Shown: positions 1 through 6,436, counted from the first letter of the stretch. The stretch is DNA of 7,534 nt from Deltaproteobacteria bacterium (GCA_016874875.1 VGTA01000147.1:1-7534), one strand, 5' to 3'. Numbers and translations are program-made. The notes: generated by a model from the sequence alone, not told the origin.

Positions 1-2
1 GC

Positions 3-416
3 GCCCCCACAAGCGCCCCCAGCCCAAGCGCCCCCAGCCCAAGCGCCCTCAGCCCAAGCCCTCAAGGCGGCGCTGACGGCTCGCCCCAAGCGCCCTCGCG
101 CGCCGCCGAGCGCCCCTCGGCCCCTCCCCGCGCGACCGCTTCAGGCGCCGCGGGGGGGGCGACCGCGCCGCCCGCCGCGCTCGCGGCGCGACTCAACGCG
201 CGGGCGCTGCCGGCGGCGGCGCAGCTCTGGCTTGATGGGGAGGTGGTCAGCAACCCCCTCAAGCGGCGCTCGCTCCCGGCGGGGGTGCATGTGCTGCGCG
301 CCGTCCTGCGGCGCCCGGAGGGGGATGTGGCGCGTGAGGTGCGGGTGACACTCCAGGCGGGGGAGCACGAGCGCCTCGTCATTGACCTGCTCGAGCCCCC
401 CGCCCCGCCGCCCTGA
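3..416 (+). CDS. PEGA-like domain protein, C-terminal fragment (5' end outside window)
   Basis: The frame is open from the window edge to TGA at 414-416, about 137 codons. The first part is low-complexity Ala/Pro/Ser, including SAPSP repeats, and looks like an extended linker. The last ~65 residues, starting near 'AQLWLDGEVVSNPLKRR' and followed by 'LPAGVHVLRAVL' and 'VTLQAGEHERLVIDL', match the PEGA-type pattern: a short beta strand, xDG, a Pro-Leu turn, then 'l.aGvH.l.a' and a closing 'v.l.aGe...l.i.L' strand. PEGA-like domains are usually extracytoplasmic or sit at the C-terminus of Ser/Thr kinases and surface proteins. Here the upstream part is missing, so the protein's overall role cannot be stated. 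It converges on the sigma factor gene with only 16 bases between stop codons. The domain call is moderately sure; the reading frame is well supported by codon use. Confidence 0.7.
   Translation, partial: APTSAPSPSAPSPSALSPSPQGGADGSPQAPSRAAERPSAPPRATASGAAGGATAPPAALAARLNARALPAAAQLWLDGEVVSNPLKRRSLPAGVHVLRAVLRRPEGDVAREVRVTLQAGEHERLVIDLLEPPAPPP
12..56 (+). repeat. 15-bp in-frame tandem repeat (SAPSP)x3
   Basis: Three units of AGCGCCCCCAGCCCA lie at 12-26, 27-41 and 42-56. The third differs by one base (CTC for CCC). A partial degenerate unit precedes at 3-11 and a partial one follows at 57-62. Each unit encodes Ser-Ala-Pro-Ser-Pro, so copy-number change keeps the frame and only lengthens the linker before the PEGA-like domain. 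Confidence 0.85.
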
Positions 417-432
417 GCCCCCCCGCCCTACC

Positions 433-1041
433 TCAGGCGCTCAGCCCCGGCTCGTCGCCAAACGTCACGCCCCAGCCCTGCTCCAGCGACAGCGTCTTGA
501 GGCGCTGGCGCGCGCGGTGGAAGCGACTCTTGAGCGCCGGCAGCGACAGCCCCGTCTCTTCGGAGAGGCTCTGCAGCGAGCGGTCCTCCACAAAGCGCTG
601 CATGAACAGGTCGCGGTCACCGTCGCGCAGGTCGCCGAGCGCCGCGTCGATCACATCCAGGAGCTGGCGGCTCTCGAGGTGCTCCTCAGGACTCGGGCGG
701 TCGTCCGCGCCGAGCAGGGGCGAGAGGTCTTCCATGGGGAGCATCCGCCGCTCCTTGCGGTGGCGCAGCAGCACGGCGTTGAGGACGATGCGCGCCACCC
801 ACGAGCTGAAGCGCGACTCGCCGCGGAACTGCTCAATCCGCCTCAGCACCTGCACGCACGCCTCCTGCGTGATGTCCTCCGCCAGCGTCGTGTCGCGGCA
901 GGCCTTGAGCGCCACGTGATACATCTGCGCGTAGTGCGCCTCGAGGAGCTTGTGCGTGGCGCGCGCCTCGCCGCCGTGCGCCCGGCGCACCAAGGCGCGC
1001 TCTTGGTCGAGGGTGAGGTGGGGAGTCTTGTGGATGATCAT
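433..1041 (-). CDS. RNA polymerase ECF-like (sigma-70 family) sigma factor
   Basis: This gene encodes a 202-residue sigma-70 family protein of extracytoplasmic-function type, which directs RNA polymerase to a dedicated promoter set. Region 2 covers about residues 33-100. It contains 'DITQEACVQVLRRIEQF' (D56-Q59-E60, core-binding helix) and 'GESRFSSWVARIVLNAV' (promoter melting and -10 recognition). Region 4 covers about 135-192, with 'GDRDLFMQRFVEDRSLQSL' and the helix-turn-helix recognition segment 'LSLPALKSRFHRARQRL'. The start chosen is ATG at 1041, because GGAG lies 7 bases upstream. An in-frame GTG at 1080 would add 13 residues but has a weaker site and would lie on the palindrome at 1077-1098. 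No anti-sigma factor is visible next to it; the neighbours are a PEGA protein and a BolA gene. The target regulon is unknown. Confidence 0.93.
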   Translation of the reverse strand: MIIHKTPHLTLDQERALVRRAHGGEARATHKLLEAHYAQMYHVALKACRDTTLAEDITQEACVQVLRRIEQFRGESRFSSWVARIVLNAVLLRHRKERRMLPMEDLSPLLGADDRPSPEEHLESRQLLDVIDAALGDLRDGDRDLFMQRFVEDRSLQSLSEETGLSLPALKSRFHRARQRLKTLSLEQGWGVTFGDEPGLSA

Positions 1042-1076
1042 GTCGGCGCTCCGGGCGGTGTGTGTAGAGGTTCTGT

Positions 1077-1098
1077 TCACGCCTTATACAAGGTGTGA
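1077..1098. promoter_or_regulatory. 22-bp near-perfect palindrome, candidate operator
   Basis: The left arm TCACGCCTT (1077-1085) and right arm AAGGTGTGA (1090-1098) pair at 8 of 9 positions around a 4-base centre, ATAC. The site lies 36 bases upstream of the sigma factor ATG and covers the +1 position of its candidate promoter. That is where a dimeric repressor or an autoregulatory factor would bind. It could also act as an RNA hairpin in the leader. Which protein binds, if any, is unknown. Confidence 0.5.
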
Positions 1099-1178
1099 TC
1101 AATGTATGCACAGGCTGTGGGGGCGGTCAAGGAGTCTCTACAAAAGTTTTACAAGCATCTTGTTCAATGTCTGCACAG
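1096..1178. repeat. 18-bp direct repeat pair in the sigma/bolA divergent region
   Basis: The copies at 1096-1113 (TGATCAATGTATGCACAG) and 1161-1178 (TGTTCAATGTCTGCACAG) agree at 16 of 18 bases, with starts 65 bases apart. The DNA between them is noticeably richer in A/T than the surrounding sequence. It includes a perfect small inverted repeat, ACAAG-CAT-CTTGT, at 1151-1163. The left copy overlaps the candidate -10 of the sigma gene. The right copy lies about 100 bases upstream of the BolA start. The pair could be two operators for one regulator serving both directions, or two similar promoter elements. No known box was recognised. Confidence 0.6.
1101..1130 (-). promoter_or_regulatory. Candidate promoter of the sigma factor gene
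   Basis: On the minus strand, TTGACC (1130-1125) is followed after 18 bases by TACATT (1106-1101). Compared with TTGACA/TATAAT, the -35 matches 5 of 6 and the -10 matches 4 of 6. Transcription would begin near 1094, leaving a leader of about 53 bases before the ATG. The -10 box falls inside the left copy of the direct repeat (1096-1113). This is a consensus match by eye only. Confidence 0.4.
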
Positions 1179-1277
1179 CCCCCCCACGGCGCGCCTTGCG
1201 ACTTGCGCCGCGGGCTCGAATCCACTACACACCACACACGCGAGCGCCCGAGGGCGCGAGCGACAAGGAGCCAACTC

Positions 1278-1565
1278 ATGCAGCACGACATCGAAAACGA
1301 AATCACCACGCGCGTCACCGCCGCCTACCCGGGCGCCGAGGTGCGCCTCAATGACATGACGGGGACCCGCGACCACTGGGAGGCGGTGATCATCGCTGAG
1401 GGGTTCGCGGGCCAGCGCCTGATCGCGCGCCAGCAGGGCGTCTATCGTGCCCTCGGCGAGCTGATGGCGGGCCCCATCCACGCCTTTACGATGCAGACGC
1501 TCACCCCCGCCGAGGCGGACGCGAAGGGCCTACGCGGGGGCGAGGGACTCGTGCAGCTCAAGTAG
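1278..1565 (+). CDS. bolA: BolA/IbaG-family iron-sulfur trafficking protein
   Basis: This gene encodes a 95-residue protein, the normal size for the family. The fold signature is clear. After an N-terminal helix comes the strand-turn 'VRLNDMTGTRDHWEAVIIAE', then 'GFAGQRLIARQQGVYRALGE', which corresponds to the family's FxGxxxxxRHxxVxxxL helix. The near-invariant 'PIHAF' near residue 68 carries the His that ligates a shared [2Fe-2S] cluster in BolA-glutaredoxin complexes. H33 lies in the loop where the second BolA ligand (His or Cys) usually sits. The usual Arg-His after the FxG motif is Arg-Gln-Gln here. AAGGAG at 1265-1270 is 7 bases before the ATG, which fixes the start. It is followed after 61 bases by a CGFS glutaredoxin, its known partner family. 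Expected role: iron-sulfur cluster maturation or iron sensing in the cytoplasm, rather than acting as a transcription factor. Confidence 0.93.
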   Translation: MQHDIENEITTRVTAAYPGAEVRLNDMTGTRDHWEAVIIAEGFAGQRLIARQQGVYRALGELMAGPIHAFTMQTLTPAEADAKGLRGGEGLVQLK

Positions 1566-1574
1566 CCCAAGCCA

Positions 1575-1609
1575 CACAGCGCACAGCGCACAGCACACAG
1601 CGCACAGCA
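1575..1609 (+). repeat. 7-bp tandem repeat between bolA and glutaredoxin genes
   Basis: Five consecutive 7-base units of CACAGCR lie at 1575-1581, 1582-1588, 1589-1595, 1596-1602 and 1603-1609, ending G,G,A,G,A. They fill most of the 61-base gap between the BolA stop and the glutaredoxin ribosome binding site (AAGGAG at 1612-1617). No stable hairpin or terminator is formed, so the two genes probably remain co-transcribed. Confidence 0.85.
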
Positions 1610-1626
1610 CCAAGGAGAATTAAAGA

Positions 1627-1950
1627 ATGTCCGACAGCATCCAAGCGCGTATCCAGCAGATGGTCACCGATCACCGCGTACTCCTCTTTATGAAAGGCAC
1701 CCCCGACGCGCCGCAGTGCGGCTTCTCGGCGGTGGTGGCCAACCTCATCAAGGACAGCGGCGTGCCGTTCGCCTCATACAACGTGCTCGTGGACCCCGCG
1801 ATTCGCGAGGGCGTGAAGGTGTTTGGCAACTGGCCGACGATTCCGCAGCTCTACGTGGACGGGGAGCTGGTGGGCGGGCGCGACGTGGTGGTGGACTACT
1901 TCGAGCGCGGCGAGCTGCTCGCGGTGCTCAAGGGCGAGCACAAGGGCTGA
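1627..1950 (+). CDS. grxD: Monothiol CGFS glutaredoxin (Grx4 type)
   Basis: This 107-residue single-domain glutaredoxin binds a [2Fe-2S] cluster with glutathione and passes clusters or iron signals to partners such as BolA. The start of the fold, 'VLLFMKGTPDAPQCGFSA', has K23 and the CGFS active site at residues 31-34. 'WPTIPQLYVDGELVGG' at about 69-84 contains the cis-Pro loop (T71-I72-P73) and the glutathione-binding Gly pair. Where many Grx4 proteins read GG-C/S-D, this one reads GGRD (84-86); the Asp that contacts glutathione is kept. AAGGAG at 1612-1617 lies 9 bases before the ATG. The next gene starts 37 bases after the stop, so the bolA, grxD and phosphatase genes may form one transcript. 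Confidence 0.96.
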   Translation: MSDSIQARIQQMVTDHRVLLFMKGTPDAPQCGFSAVVANLIKDSGVPFASYNVLVDPAIREGVKVFGNWPTIPQLYVDGELVGGRDVVVDYFERGELLAVLKGEHKG

Positions 1951-1987
1951 GCGCGCGCCGCGCGGGGCGCCGCCCGAGGAGGAGACG

Positions 1988-3091
1988 ATGCCCCAGCCCG
2001 TGCAGCGCCTGAGTCCCGGTCCCCTCGACATCGTCGGCGACGTCCACGGCGAGCTCGGCGCGCTGCGGGCGCTGCTGTCGCATCTCGGCTACGACGCCTT
2101 TGGGCAGCACCCCGAGGGGCGCACGCTCGTATTCCTCGGCGACCTCGTAGACCGCGGCCCCGACAGCCCCGGGGTGGTGGAGAAGGTGAGCGGGCTCTAT
2201 TTCGCCAAGCGCGCGCAGTGCCTGCTCGGCAACCACGAGCTGCGCCTGCTCAACCAGGTGAGCAAGCCCGACAACAGCTGGACGAGCGCCGAGGCGGCGG
2301 CGCGCGCGCAGCGGCAGGGGTGGCGGGCGCCGATGCGCGTGGCGCACGCGCTGCAGCTGCGCGCGGCGCTCACGTTCTTCTACGAGCTGCCTGTCGCCCT
2401 CGAGCGCTCCGACCTGCGCCTCGTTCACGCCTGCTGGGACCCCGCCGCCCTCGCCGCGCTGCCGCCGATGGTGGGGAGCTGGTCCACGCTGTTCGCGCGC
2501 TACCGCCGCAACATCGCCGCCGAGCTCAAGGACAGGGGCTGGAGTCGCCGGGAGGTGTCGCGCCTCAAGGAGCTCCACCCCCTCCACCGCCCCCCCGAGG
2601 AGGGCCCGCCGCCGCCGTTCGTGCCTGAGCTGTGCGAGTACTTTTCGCTCGAGCACAACCTCAACCCCCTCCGCGTGCTCACGCAGGGCCCGCAGGGGCT
2701 CGGGGTGGGAGAGGCGCCGTTCTGGTCGGGGTTCCGCTGGCAGATGAGCGACCGCCAGCCGTGGTGGGAGCGCTACGACGAGGCGATTCCTGTGGTCTTT
2801 GGGCACTACTGGCGCCCGCGCTACGAGGGGACCTCGGAGAACTCGCACCCGTCGCTCTTTGAGGGGCGCGCGCCGGAGGCGTGGCTGGGGGCGCGCGGGA
2901 GCTGCTTTTGCCTAGATTTTGCCGTGGGCCTGCGCTCGCAGGAGCGCCTCGCGCACCCCCCCGCGCCCCCCCGCTACGAGGGCGCGCTGGCGGCGCTCCG
3001 GGTGCCGGCGGAGGGGGCGCGGGGGGGGTGGGAGCTGGTGTTTGACGACGGGGCGCGGGTGGACGTGGGGAGGGGCGGGGAGGGGCGCTGA
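1988..3091 (+). CDS. PPP-type metallophosphoesterase
   Basis: This 367-residue protein has the metal-binding motifs of the calcineurin-like PPP superfamily in order: GDVHG (17-21), GDLVDRG (51-57), GNHE (81-84), a histidine in 'LVHACWD' (H147) and a histidine in 'VFGHYW' (H273). These would hold a two-metal centre that hydrolyses phosphoesters. Related bacterial enzymes act on phosphoproteins or dinucleoside polyphosphates, and the substrate here cannot be read from sequence. The 'HACWD' and 'GHYW' variants replace the HGG and GHT of typical PPP phosphatases. About 125 residues separate the last two metal histidines; this insert is rich in Trp, Pro and Arg. The start is set by AGGAGG at 1977-1982, five bases before the ATG. 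An upstream open frame to 1823 only shadows the glutaredoxin gene. The Gly/Arg-rich tail is low complexity. Confidence 0.92.
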   Translation: MPQPVQRLSPGPLDIVGDVHGELGALRALLSHLGYDAFGQHPEGRTLVFLGDLVDRGPDSPGVVEKVSGLYFAKRAQCLLGNHELRLLNQVSKPDNSWTSAEAAARAQRQGWRAPMRVAHALQLRAALTFFYELPVALERSDLRLVHACWDPAALAALPPMVGSWSTLFARYRRNIAAELKDRGWSRREVSRLKELHPLHRPPEEGPPPPFVPELCEYFSLEHNLNPLRVLTQGPQGLGVGEAPFWSGFRWQMSDRQPWWERYDEAIPVVFGHYWRPRYEGTSENSHPSLFEGRAPEAWLGARGSCFCLDFAVGLRSQERLAHPPAPPRYEGALAALRVPAEGARGGWELVFDDGARVDVGRGGEGR

Positions 3092-3180
3092 GGGGGGCGA
3101 GCCCTCCCCTTGACGACGGGGCTGCACGGCTGTCATTTTGCGCCGAAGCCCCACCTGACGTCCCCCCCCGGGCCCCGATC

Positions 3181-3608
<428 letters not shown>

Positions 3609-3612
<4 letters not shown>

Positions 3613-4694
3613 GCGACGACGCGCGCGCCCCCTCGGCGGCGGCGCCCCTCGAGCTCATCCCTGAGTGGCAGGAGTGGGTCCTAGAGAGCGCCCTCGAGGG
3701 CGCCGCGCCGCAGGCGCTCACGCGCGCGCTCGTGGAGGAGGGCGTCCCCCTCGCCCTCGCCGCCCAAGAGGTGGCGCGGCTGCTCTGCGGCCCCTCCTTT
3801 GACCTCGCGCGCCGCTGGCGCCGCCGCGCCCTCCGCGCAGAGCAGGTGAGCGCGCTGCACGTCGCCCTCGAGCGCGACCACGCCCCGCCCGAGATAGAGC
3901 GCCTCAGCGGCCTCTCCCCCGAGGCGCTGCGCGCCCGCTACGTGCTCCCCTCGCGCCCCGTGGTCCTCACCGACCTCCTCGCCGGCTGCGCCGCCCTCGC
4001 GCGCTGGACCGACGACTACCTCAAGGCGCTCGCCGGCGACACCCTCGTGACCTACTGCGCCGGGCGGGCGGGGGCGCGCGACCCGCACCTCAACATCCGC
4101 CGCTTTGAGCGCGAGGGGACGCTCGCGACGCTGCTCGACGCCGTGGCGGGCGCCGGCGTCACCGACGACCTCTACCTCGTGGGCAACAACCGCTTTTTCG
4201 CCCGCGCCGGCGCCGCCCCCCTCCTGCGCGACCTCGACGGGCGCCCCGCCGAGTTCCTGCGCGGGGGCCTCCGCCCGCAGCACACGGAGCTCTGGCTCGG
4301 CCCCGCGGGCACCCTCACCCCCCTGCACCACGACCGCGTCTCCGTGCTCTACGCGCAGCTCAGGGGCGCCAAGCGCCTGCGCCTCCTCTCCCCCCACGCC
4401 GCCGACGCCCTGCGCCGCGCCCAGGGCGCCTACAGCCCCGTGGACCTCGCCGCGGCGCGCGCCGAGGGGGCGCGCCTCTAAGAGGTCACCCTGCGCGCCG
4501 GCGAGGCGCTCTTGATTCCCGTGGGGTGGTGGCACGAGGTCTACGCCCTCTCCCCGAGCATCAGCGTGGGCCTCACGAACCTGCGCGGCGAGTCCTACAG
4601 GGCGTGGTACCGCCCGGGGGACCTCGGGGACGAGGCGTCGGCGCTGGCGGGGGGGGCGGGGGGCGCGGCGGAGGGCGGGGCGCTCAGAGGCTAA
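3609..4694 (+). pseudogene. JmjC/cupin_8-like Fe(II)/2-oxoglutarate oxygenase, interrupted by in-frame TAA
   Basis: Read through, this is a 361-codon gene. Residues ~13-85 form a helical N-terminal region ('EWQEWVLESALEGAAPQAL' onward). From ~115 the cupin-like domain follows: 'SRPVVLTDLLAGCAALARW', 'YLVGNNRFF', 'ELWLGPAGTLTPLHHDRV', 'LYAQLRGAKRLRLLSP', then 'EVTLRAGEALLIPVGWWHEV'. H240-x-D242 and H309 (WWHEV) are the expected facial triad for iron. Codon 291 (4479-4481) is TAA in the context CGC CTC TAA GAG GTC. Relatives usually have an aromatic residue there, so one change from TAC or TAT explains it. The reading frame and codon use stay gene-like for 70 codons after the stop. The truncated 290-residue product would lack H309 and probably be inactive. 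It starts with TTG, four bases overlapping the upstream stop, with GGAGGGG 7 bases before. A sequencing error is the main alternative. Confidence 0.8.
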
Positions 4695-4989
4695 AGTCCT
4701 CCCCGTCGTCCCCCGCCGCTAGAGCGCTCACGCGCGCGCTCAGGGCGCGCGTGAGGCGCTCGGTGGCCTCCGGGTCGAGGGCGAGCGTCAAGCGCAGCGC
4801 CTGCCCCTCGCGCGCGCCCGCCGGCAGGAGCCACGCGGGGAGCGTGAGCCCCTCGGGGGCGGGGGCGCCCTCAGGGGGCGCGGGGGACTCGGCGGGGGAC
4901 AGGGTCGCCCAGCCCGCCTCGAGGGTGTCGATCACCCACAGCGAGGCGGGGGAGGCGCTCACGGCGCTCACGGCGCTCACGGCGCTCAC
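4684..4989 (-). CDS. DUF3006-like small protein
   Basis: The protein has 101 residues if translation starts at GTG 4989. After a (Ser-Ala-Val) repeat leader, the core reads 'LWVIDTLEAGWATLSPAE', then 'LTLPAWLLPAGAREGQALRL' and a helix 'DPEATERLTRALSARVSAL'. This resembles the DUF3006 pattern: IDR(I/L)E.g.Avv, then a LP...LP.GA.EGD.L beta segment, then an acidic/basic helix. Function is unknown for that family. The GTG at 4989 overlaps the aminotransferase stop as GTGA, which argues for coupled translation. In-frame GTGs at 4980, 4971 and 4962 are equally possible, and the core could even begin nearer 'VIDTL'. No good Shine-Dalgarno is seen. Its 3' end overlaps the convergent oxygenase gene by 11 bases. 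The longer ATG start at 5037 would run 52 bases into the aminotransferase gene and is less likely. Confidence 0.72.
   Translation of the reverse strand: MSAVSAVSAVSASPASLWVIDTLEAGWATLSPAESPAPPEGAPAPEGLTLPAWLLPAGAREGQALRLTLALDPEATERLTRALSARVSALAAGDDGEDFSL
4954..4989 (-). repeat. 9-bp tandem repeat giving four in-frame GTG starts
   Basis: Four perfect units of GTGAGCGCC on the minus strand lie at 4989-4981, 4980-4972, 4971-4963 and 4962-4954. Each begins with an in-frame GTG of the DUF3006-like gene, and translation gives Val-Ser-Ala repeats. The first GTG overlaps the aminotransferase TGA. Copy number would change the number of available start codons and the N-terminal length but never the frame. 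Confidence 0.92.
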
Positions 4990-6299
4990 TGGGGCGACTC
5001 GAGCGCGCGCAGCGCCGCCTCGATCTTGGGCAGGCACGCCGCCACCTCGTCGAGCCCCACCGCGCCCACGCTAAAGCGCATCCAGCCGAGATTCTGGGTG
5101 TCGCCAAAGCAGTCAAAGGGAATCACGGCGCAGTCCGCCCGCTCGAGCAAAAAGACGCGAACGGCGTCATTGTCGGGGAAGCCCTCGCGCCCCACCAGGT
5201 CCACCTTGACGCTCAGGTACATCGCCCCCTGCGGCTCAATGGCGTCCACGGGCAGCCCCTCCCGCTTCCAGCGCATAAACGCCTCATAGAGCGCGTCGAG
5301 GCGCGCCTGCAGCTTGCCCTTGAACTCGCGCATAAAGGCGTGCATCGCGGCGGGGTCGTTGAGCAGGGCGGCGGTGCCGAGCTGCTCGGGGCGCGGCGCC
5401 CAGGCGCCCACGTGGGTCATGAGCGCCTTGACGGAGGCGGTGATGTGGGGCGGCGCCACCATCCAGCCCACGCGCAGCCCCGTGCCGGCGAAGGACTTGC
5501 TGATGGCGTCGGAGAAGATGGTGTAGCGCGCCATGGCGGGGCGCACCTCGGGGGGGGTGATGTGCTTGTGGGCGCCGAAGGTGAGCATCCAGTACACGTG
5601 GTCATAGACGAGGTAGAGCAGGCGCTCGTTGGAGGCCTCGCGGCGCGCGTTCTCCTCCAAGATGAGGTCGCAGATCTCCTCGAGCTGCTCGCGGCGAATC
5701 AGCGTCCCCGTGGGGTTCATCGGCGAGCAGATCACCAGCAGGCGCGCGCCGCCGATGTGGGGGCGGAGGGCGCTGGCGGTGGGCATGAAGCCCCGCTCGG
5801 GGTCACAGGGGATCTCCACCTGCTCGGCGTCCACCAGCTGGCAGAAGTAGTCGTTGTTCCAGCCCGGCGCCGGCGTGAGCACCCGCTCGCCGGGGTTGAT
5901 GAGGCAGCGGTAGGTGGCGTAGAGCACGGGGCGCGCGCCAGAGCCCACCACCACGGAGTCGAGCGGGTAGCTCAGCCCCAGCTCGCGCTCGTAGTAGTCG
6001 CGGATCGCCTTGCGCAGCTCCGGCATGCCGTCGGCGGGCGGGTAGTTGGTGTGCCCCTGCTCGAGGGCGGCGATGGAGCCGCGCGAGAGCAGCTCGGGCA
6101 CCGGGAAGTGCTTGGGCGCGAAGTCGCCCACGGTGAACTGCGTCACCTTGGCGCCCTTGGCGATTCGCTCACGCACCGCGTAGGAGATCGCTAGGATCTT
6201 GCTGCCGCGCATGCCGAGCGCGGAGTCCGACAGGGTGAGGGCGTTGAGGTCCTGCTCGGGGGAGCGGGGGGCGAAATAGTGGCTCGCGTCGATCGTCAT
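4986..6299 (-). CDS. Fold-type-I PLP aminotransferase (class I/II, aspartate aminotransferase-like)
   Basis: This 437-residue protein transfers amino groups using pyridoxal phosphate. Key residues are visible. 'SPMNPTG' carries N195, 'LVYDHVYW' carries D233, which pairs with the PLP ring nitrogen, and Y236. 'SDAISKSFAGTGLRVGW' has the Schiff-base lysine K268 and the phosphate-binding R276. 'LGWMRFSVG' has R408, the residue that binds the substrate alpha-carboxylate. The N-terminal 'TQFTVGDFAPKHFPVPELL' and 'HTNYPPADGMPELRKAI' are typical of the first substrate and PLP loops. The amino-acid substrate cannot be fixed by eye; aspartate, aromatic or branched substrates are all possible. ATG 6299 is chosen although no strong Shine-Dalgarno precedes it. 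A GTG at 6377 would add a 26-residue Arg/Pro-rich stretch coming from short repeats. It lies between the exonuclease gene (137-base gap) and the DUF3006-like gene (GTGA overlap), all on the minus strand. Confidence 0.93.
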   Translation of the reverse strand: MTIDASHYFAPRSPEQDLNALTLSDSALGMRGSKILAISYAVRERIAKGAKVTQFTVGDFAPKHFPVPELLSRGSIAALEQGHTNYPPADGMPELRKAIRDYYERELGLSYPLDSVVVGSGARPVLYATYRCLINPGERVLTPAPGWNNDYFCQLVDAEQVEIPCDPERGFMPTASALRPHIGGARLLVICSPMNPTGTLIRREQLEEICDLILEENARREASNERLLYLVYDHVYWMLTFGAHKHITPPEVRPAMARYTIFSDAISKSFAGTGLRVGWMVAPPHITASVKALMTHVGAWAPRPEQLGTAALLNDPAAMHAFMREFKGKLQARLDALYEAFMRWKREGLPVDAIEPQGAMYLSVKVDLVGREGFPDNDAVRVFLLERADCAVIPFDCFGDTQNLGWMRFSVGAVGLDEVAACLPKIEAALRALESPQ

Positions 6300-6310
6300 A
6301 GGCGCTGCGG

Positions 6311-6379
6311 CTCTCTTGGGCAGTGGCGCTCTTGGGGGCGCTCTTGGGGACGCGCAGAGTGACACGCGGGGTGACACGC
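6311..6379 (-). repeat. Short repeats in the aminotransferase leader
   Basis: Two perfect 12-base units, GCGCTCTTGGGG on the plus strand, abut at 6326-6337 and 6338-6349, with a degenerate third (CTCTCTTGGG) at 6311-6320. A separate 9-base direct repeat, GTGACACGC, occurs at 6359-6367 and 6371-6379, with starts 12 bases apart. All lie between the aminotransferase ATG and the end of the exonuclease gene. The GTGACACGC pair could be operator half-sites just downstream of the candidate promoter. Confidence 0.7.
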
Positions 6380-6392
6380 TCGGCGCCCCTCT

Positions 6393-6421
6393 TGATTAGC
6401 CTGTGAGGGCGCGGATGTCTA
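6393..6421 (-). promoter_or_regulatory. Weak candidate promoter for the aminotransferase gene
   Basis: On the minus strand, TAGACA (6421-6416, 5 of 6 to TTGACA) is followed after 17 bases by TAATCA (6398-6393), a poor -10. Transcription would start near 6386, giving a leader of about 87 bases that contains the repeats at 6311-6379. The gene may instead be read through from the exonuclease gene. Confidence 0.22.
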
Positions 6422-6436
6422 GCGCGCGCTGCGCGC

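Noticed and set aside
413..436. CTGAG/CTCAG inverted repeat between the convergent PEGA and sigma genes as bidirectional terminator
   Set aside because: The arms are only 5 bp, the loop is 14 bases, and there is no T-tract on either side.
382..1098. 238-codon ORF on the plus strand over the sigma factor gene
   Set aside because: It is complementary to recognisable sigma regions 2 and 4 and shows no family features.
1928..2848. 306-codon ORF on the minus strand opposite the metallophosphoesterase
   Set aside because: It is an antisense shadow with no domain pattern. The opposite strand has a full set of phosphatase motifs and a ribosome binding site.
3681..4535. 284-codon ORF on the minus strand opposite the oxygenase gene
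   Set aside because: It is antisense to a clear domain-bearing gene and is Glu/Val/Gly/Ala-rich low complexity, as expected for the complement of GC-rich coding DNA.
5340..6194. 284-codon ORF on the plus strand opposite the aminotransferase
   Set aside because: It is a His/Glu/Gly/Val-rich shadow of the aminotransferase, whose catalytic motifs are all intact.
6300..6377. GTG 6377 as start of the aminotransferase
   Set aside because: It would add 26 Arg/Pro-rich residues encoded by short repeats. The family begins normally at ATG 6299, although neither site has a strong ribosome binding site.
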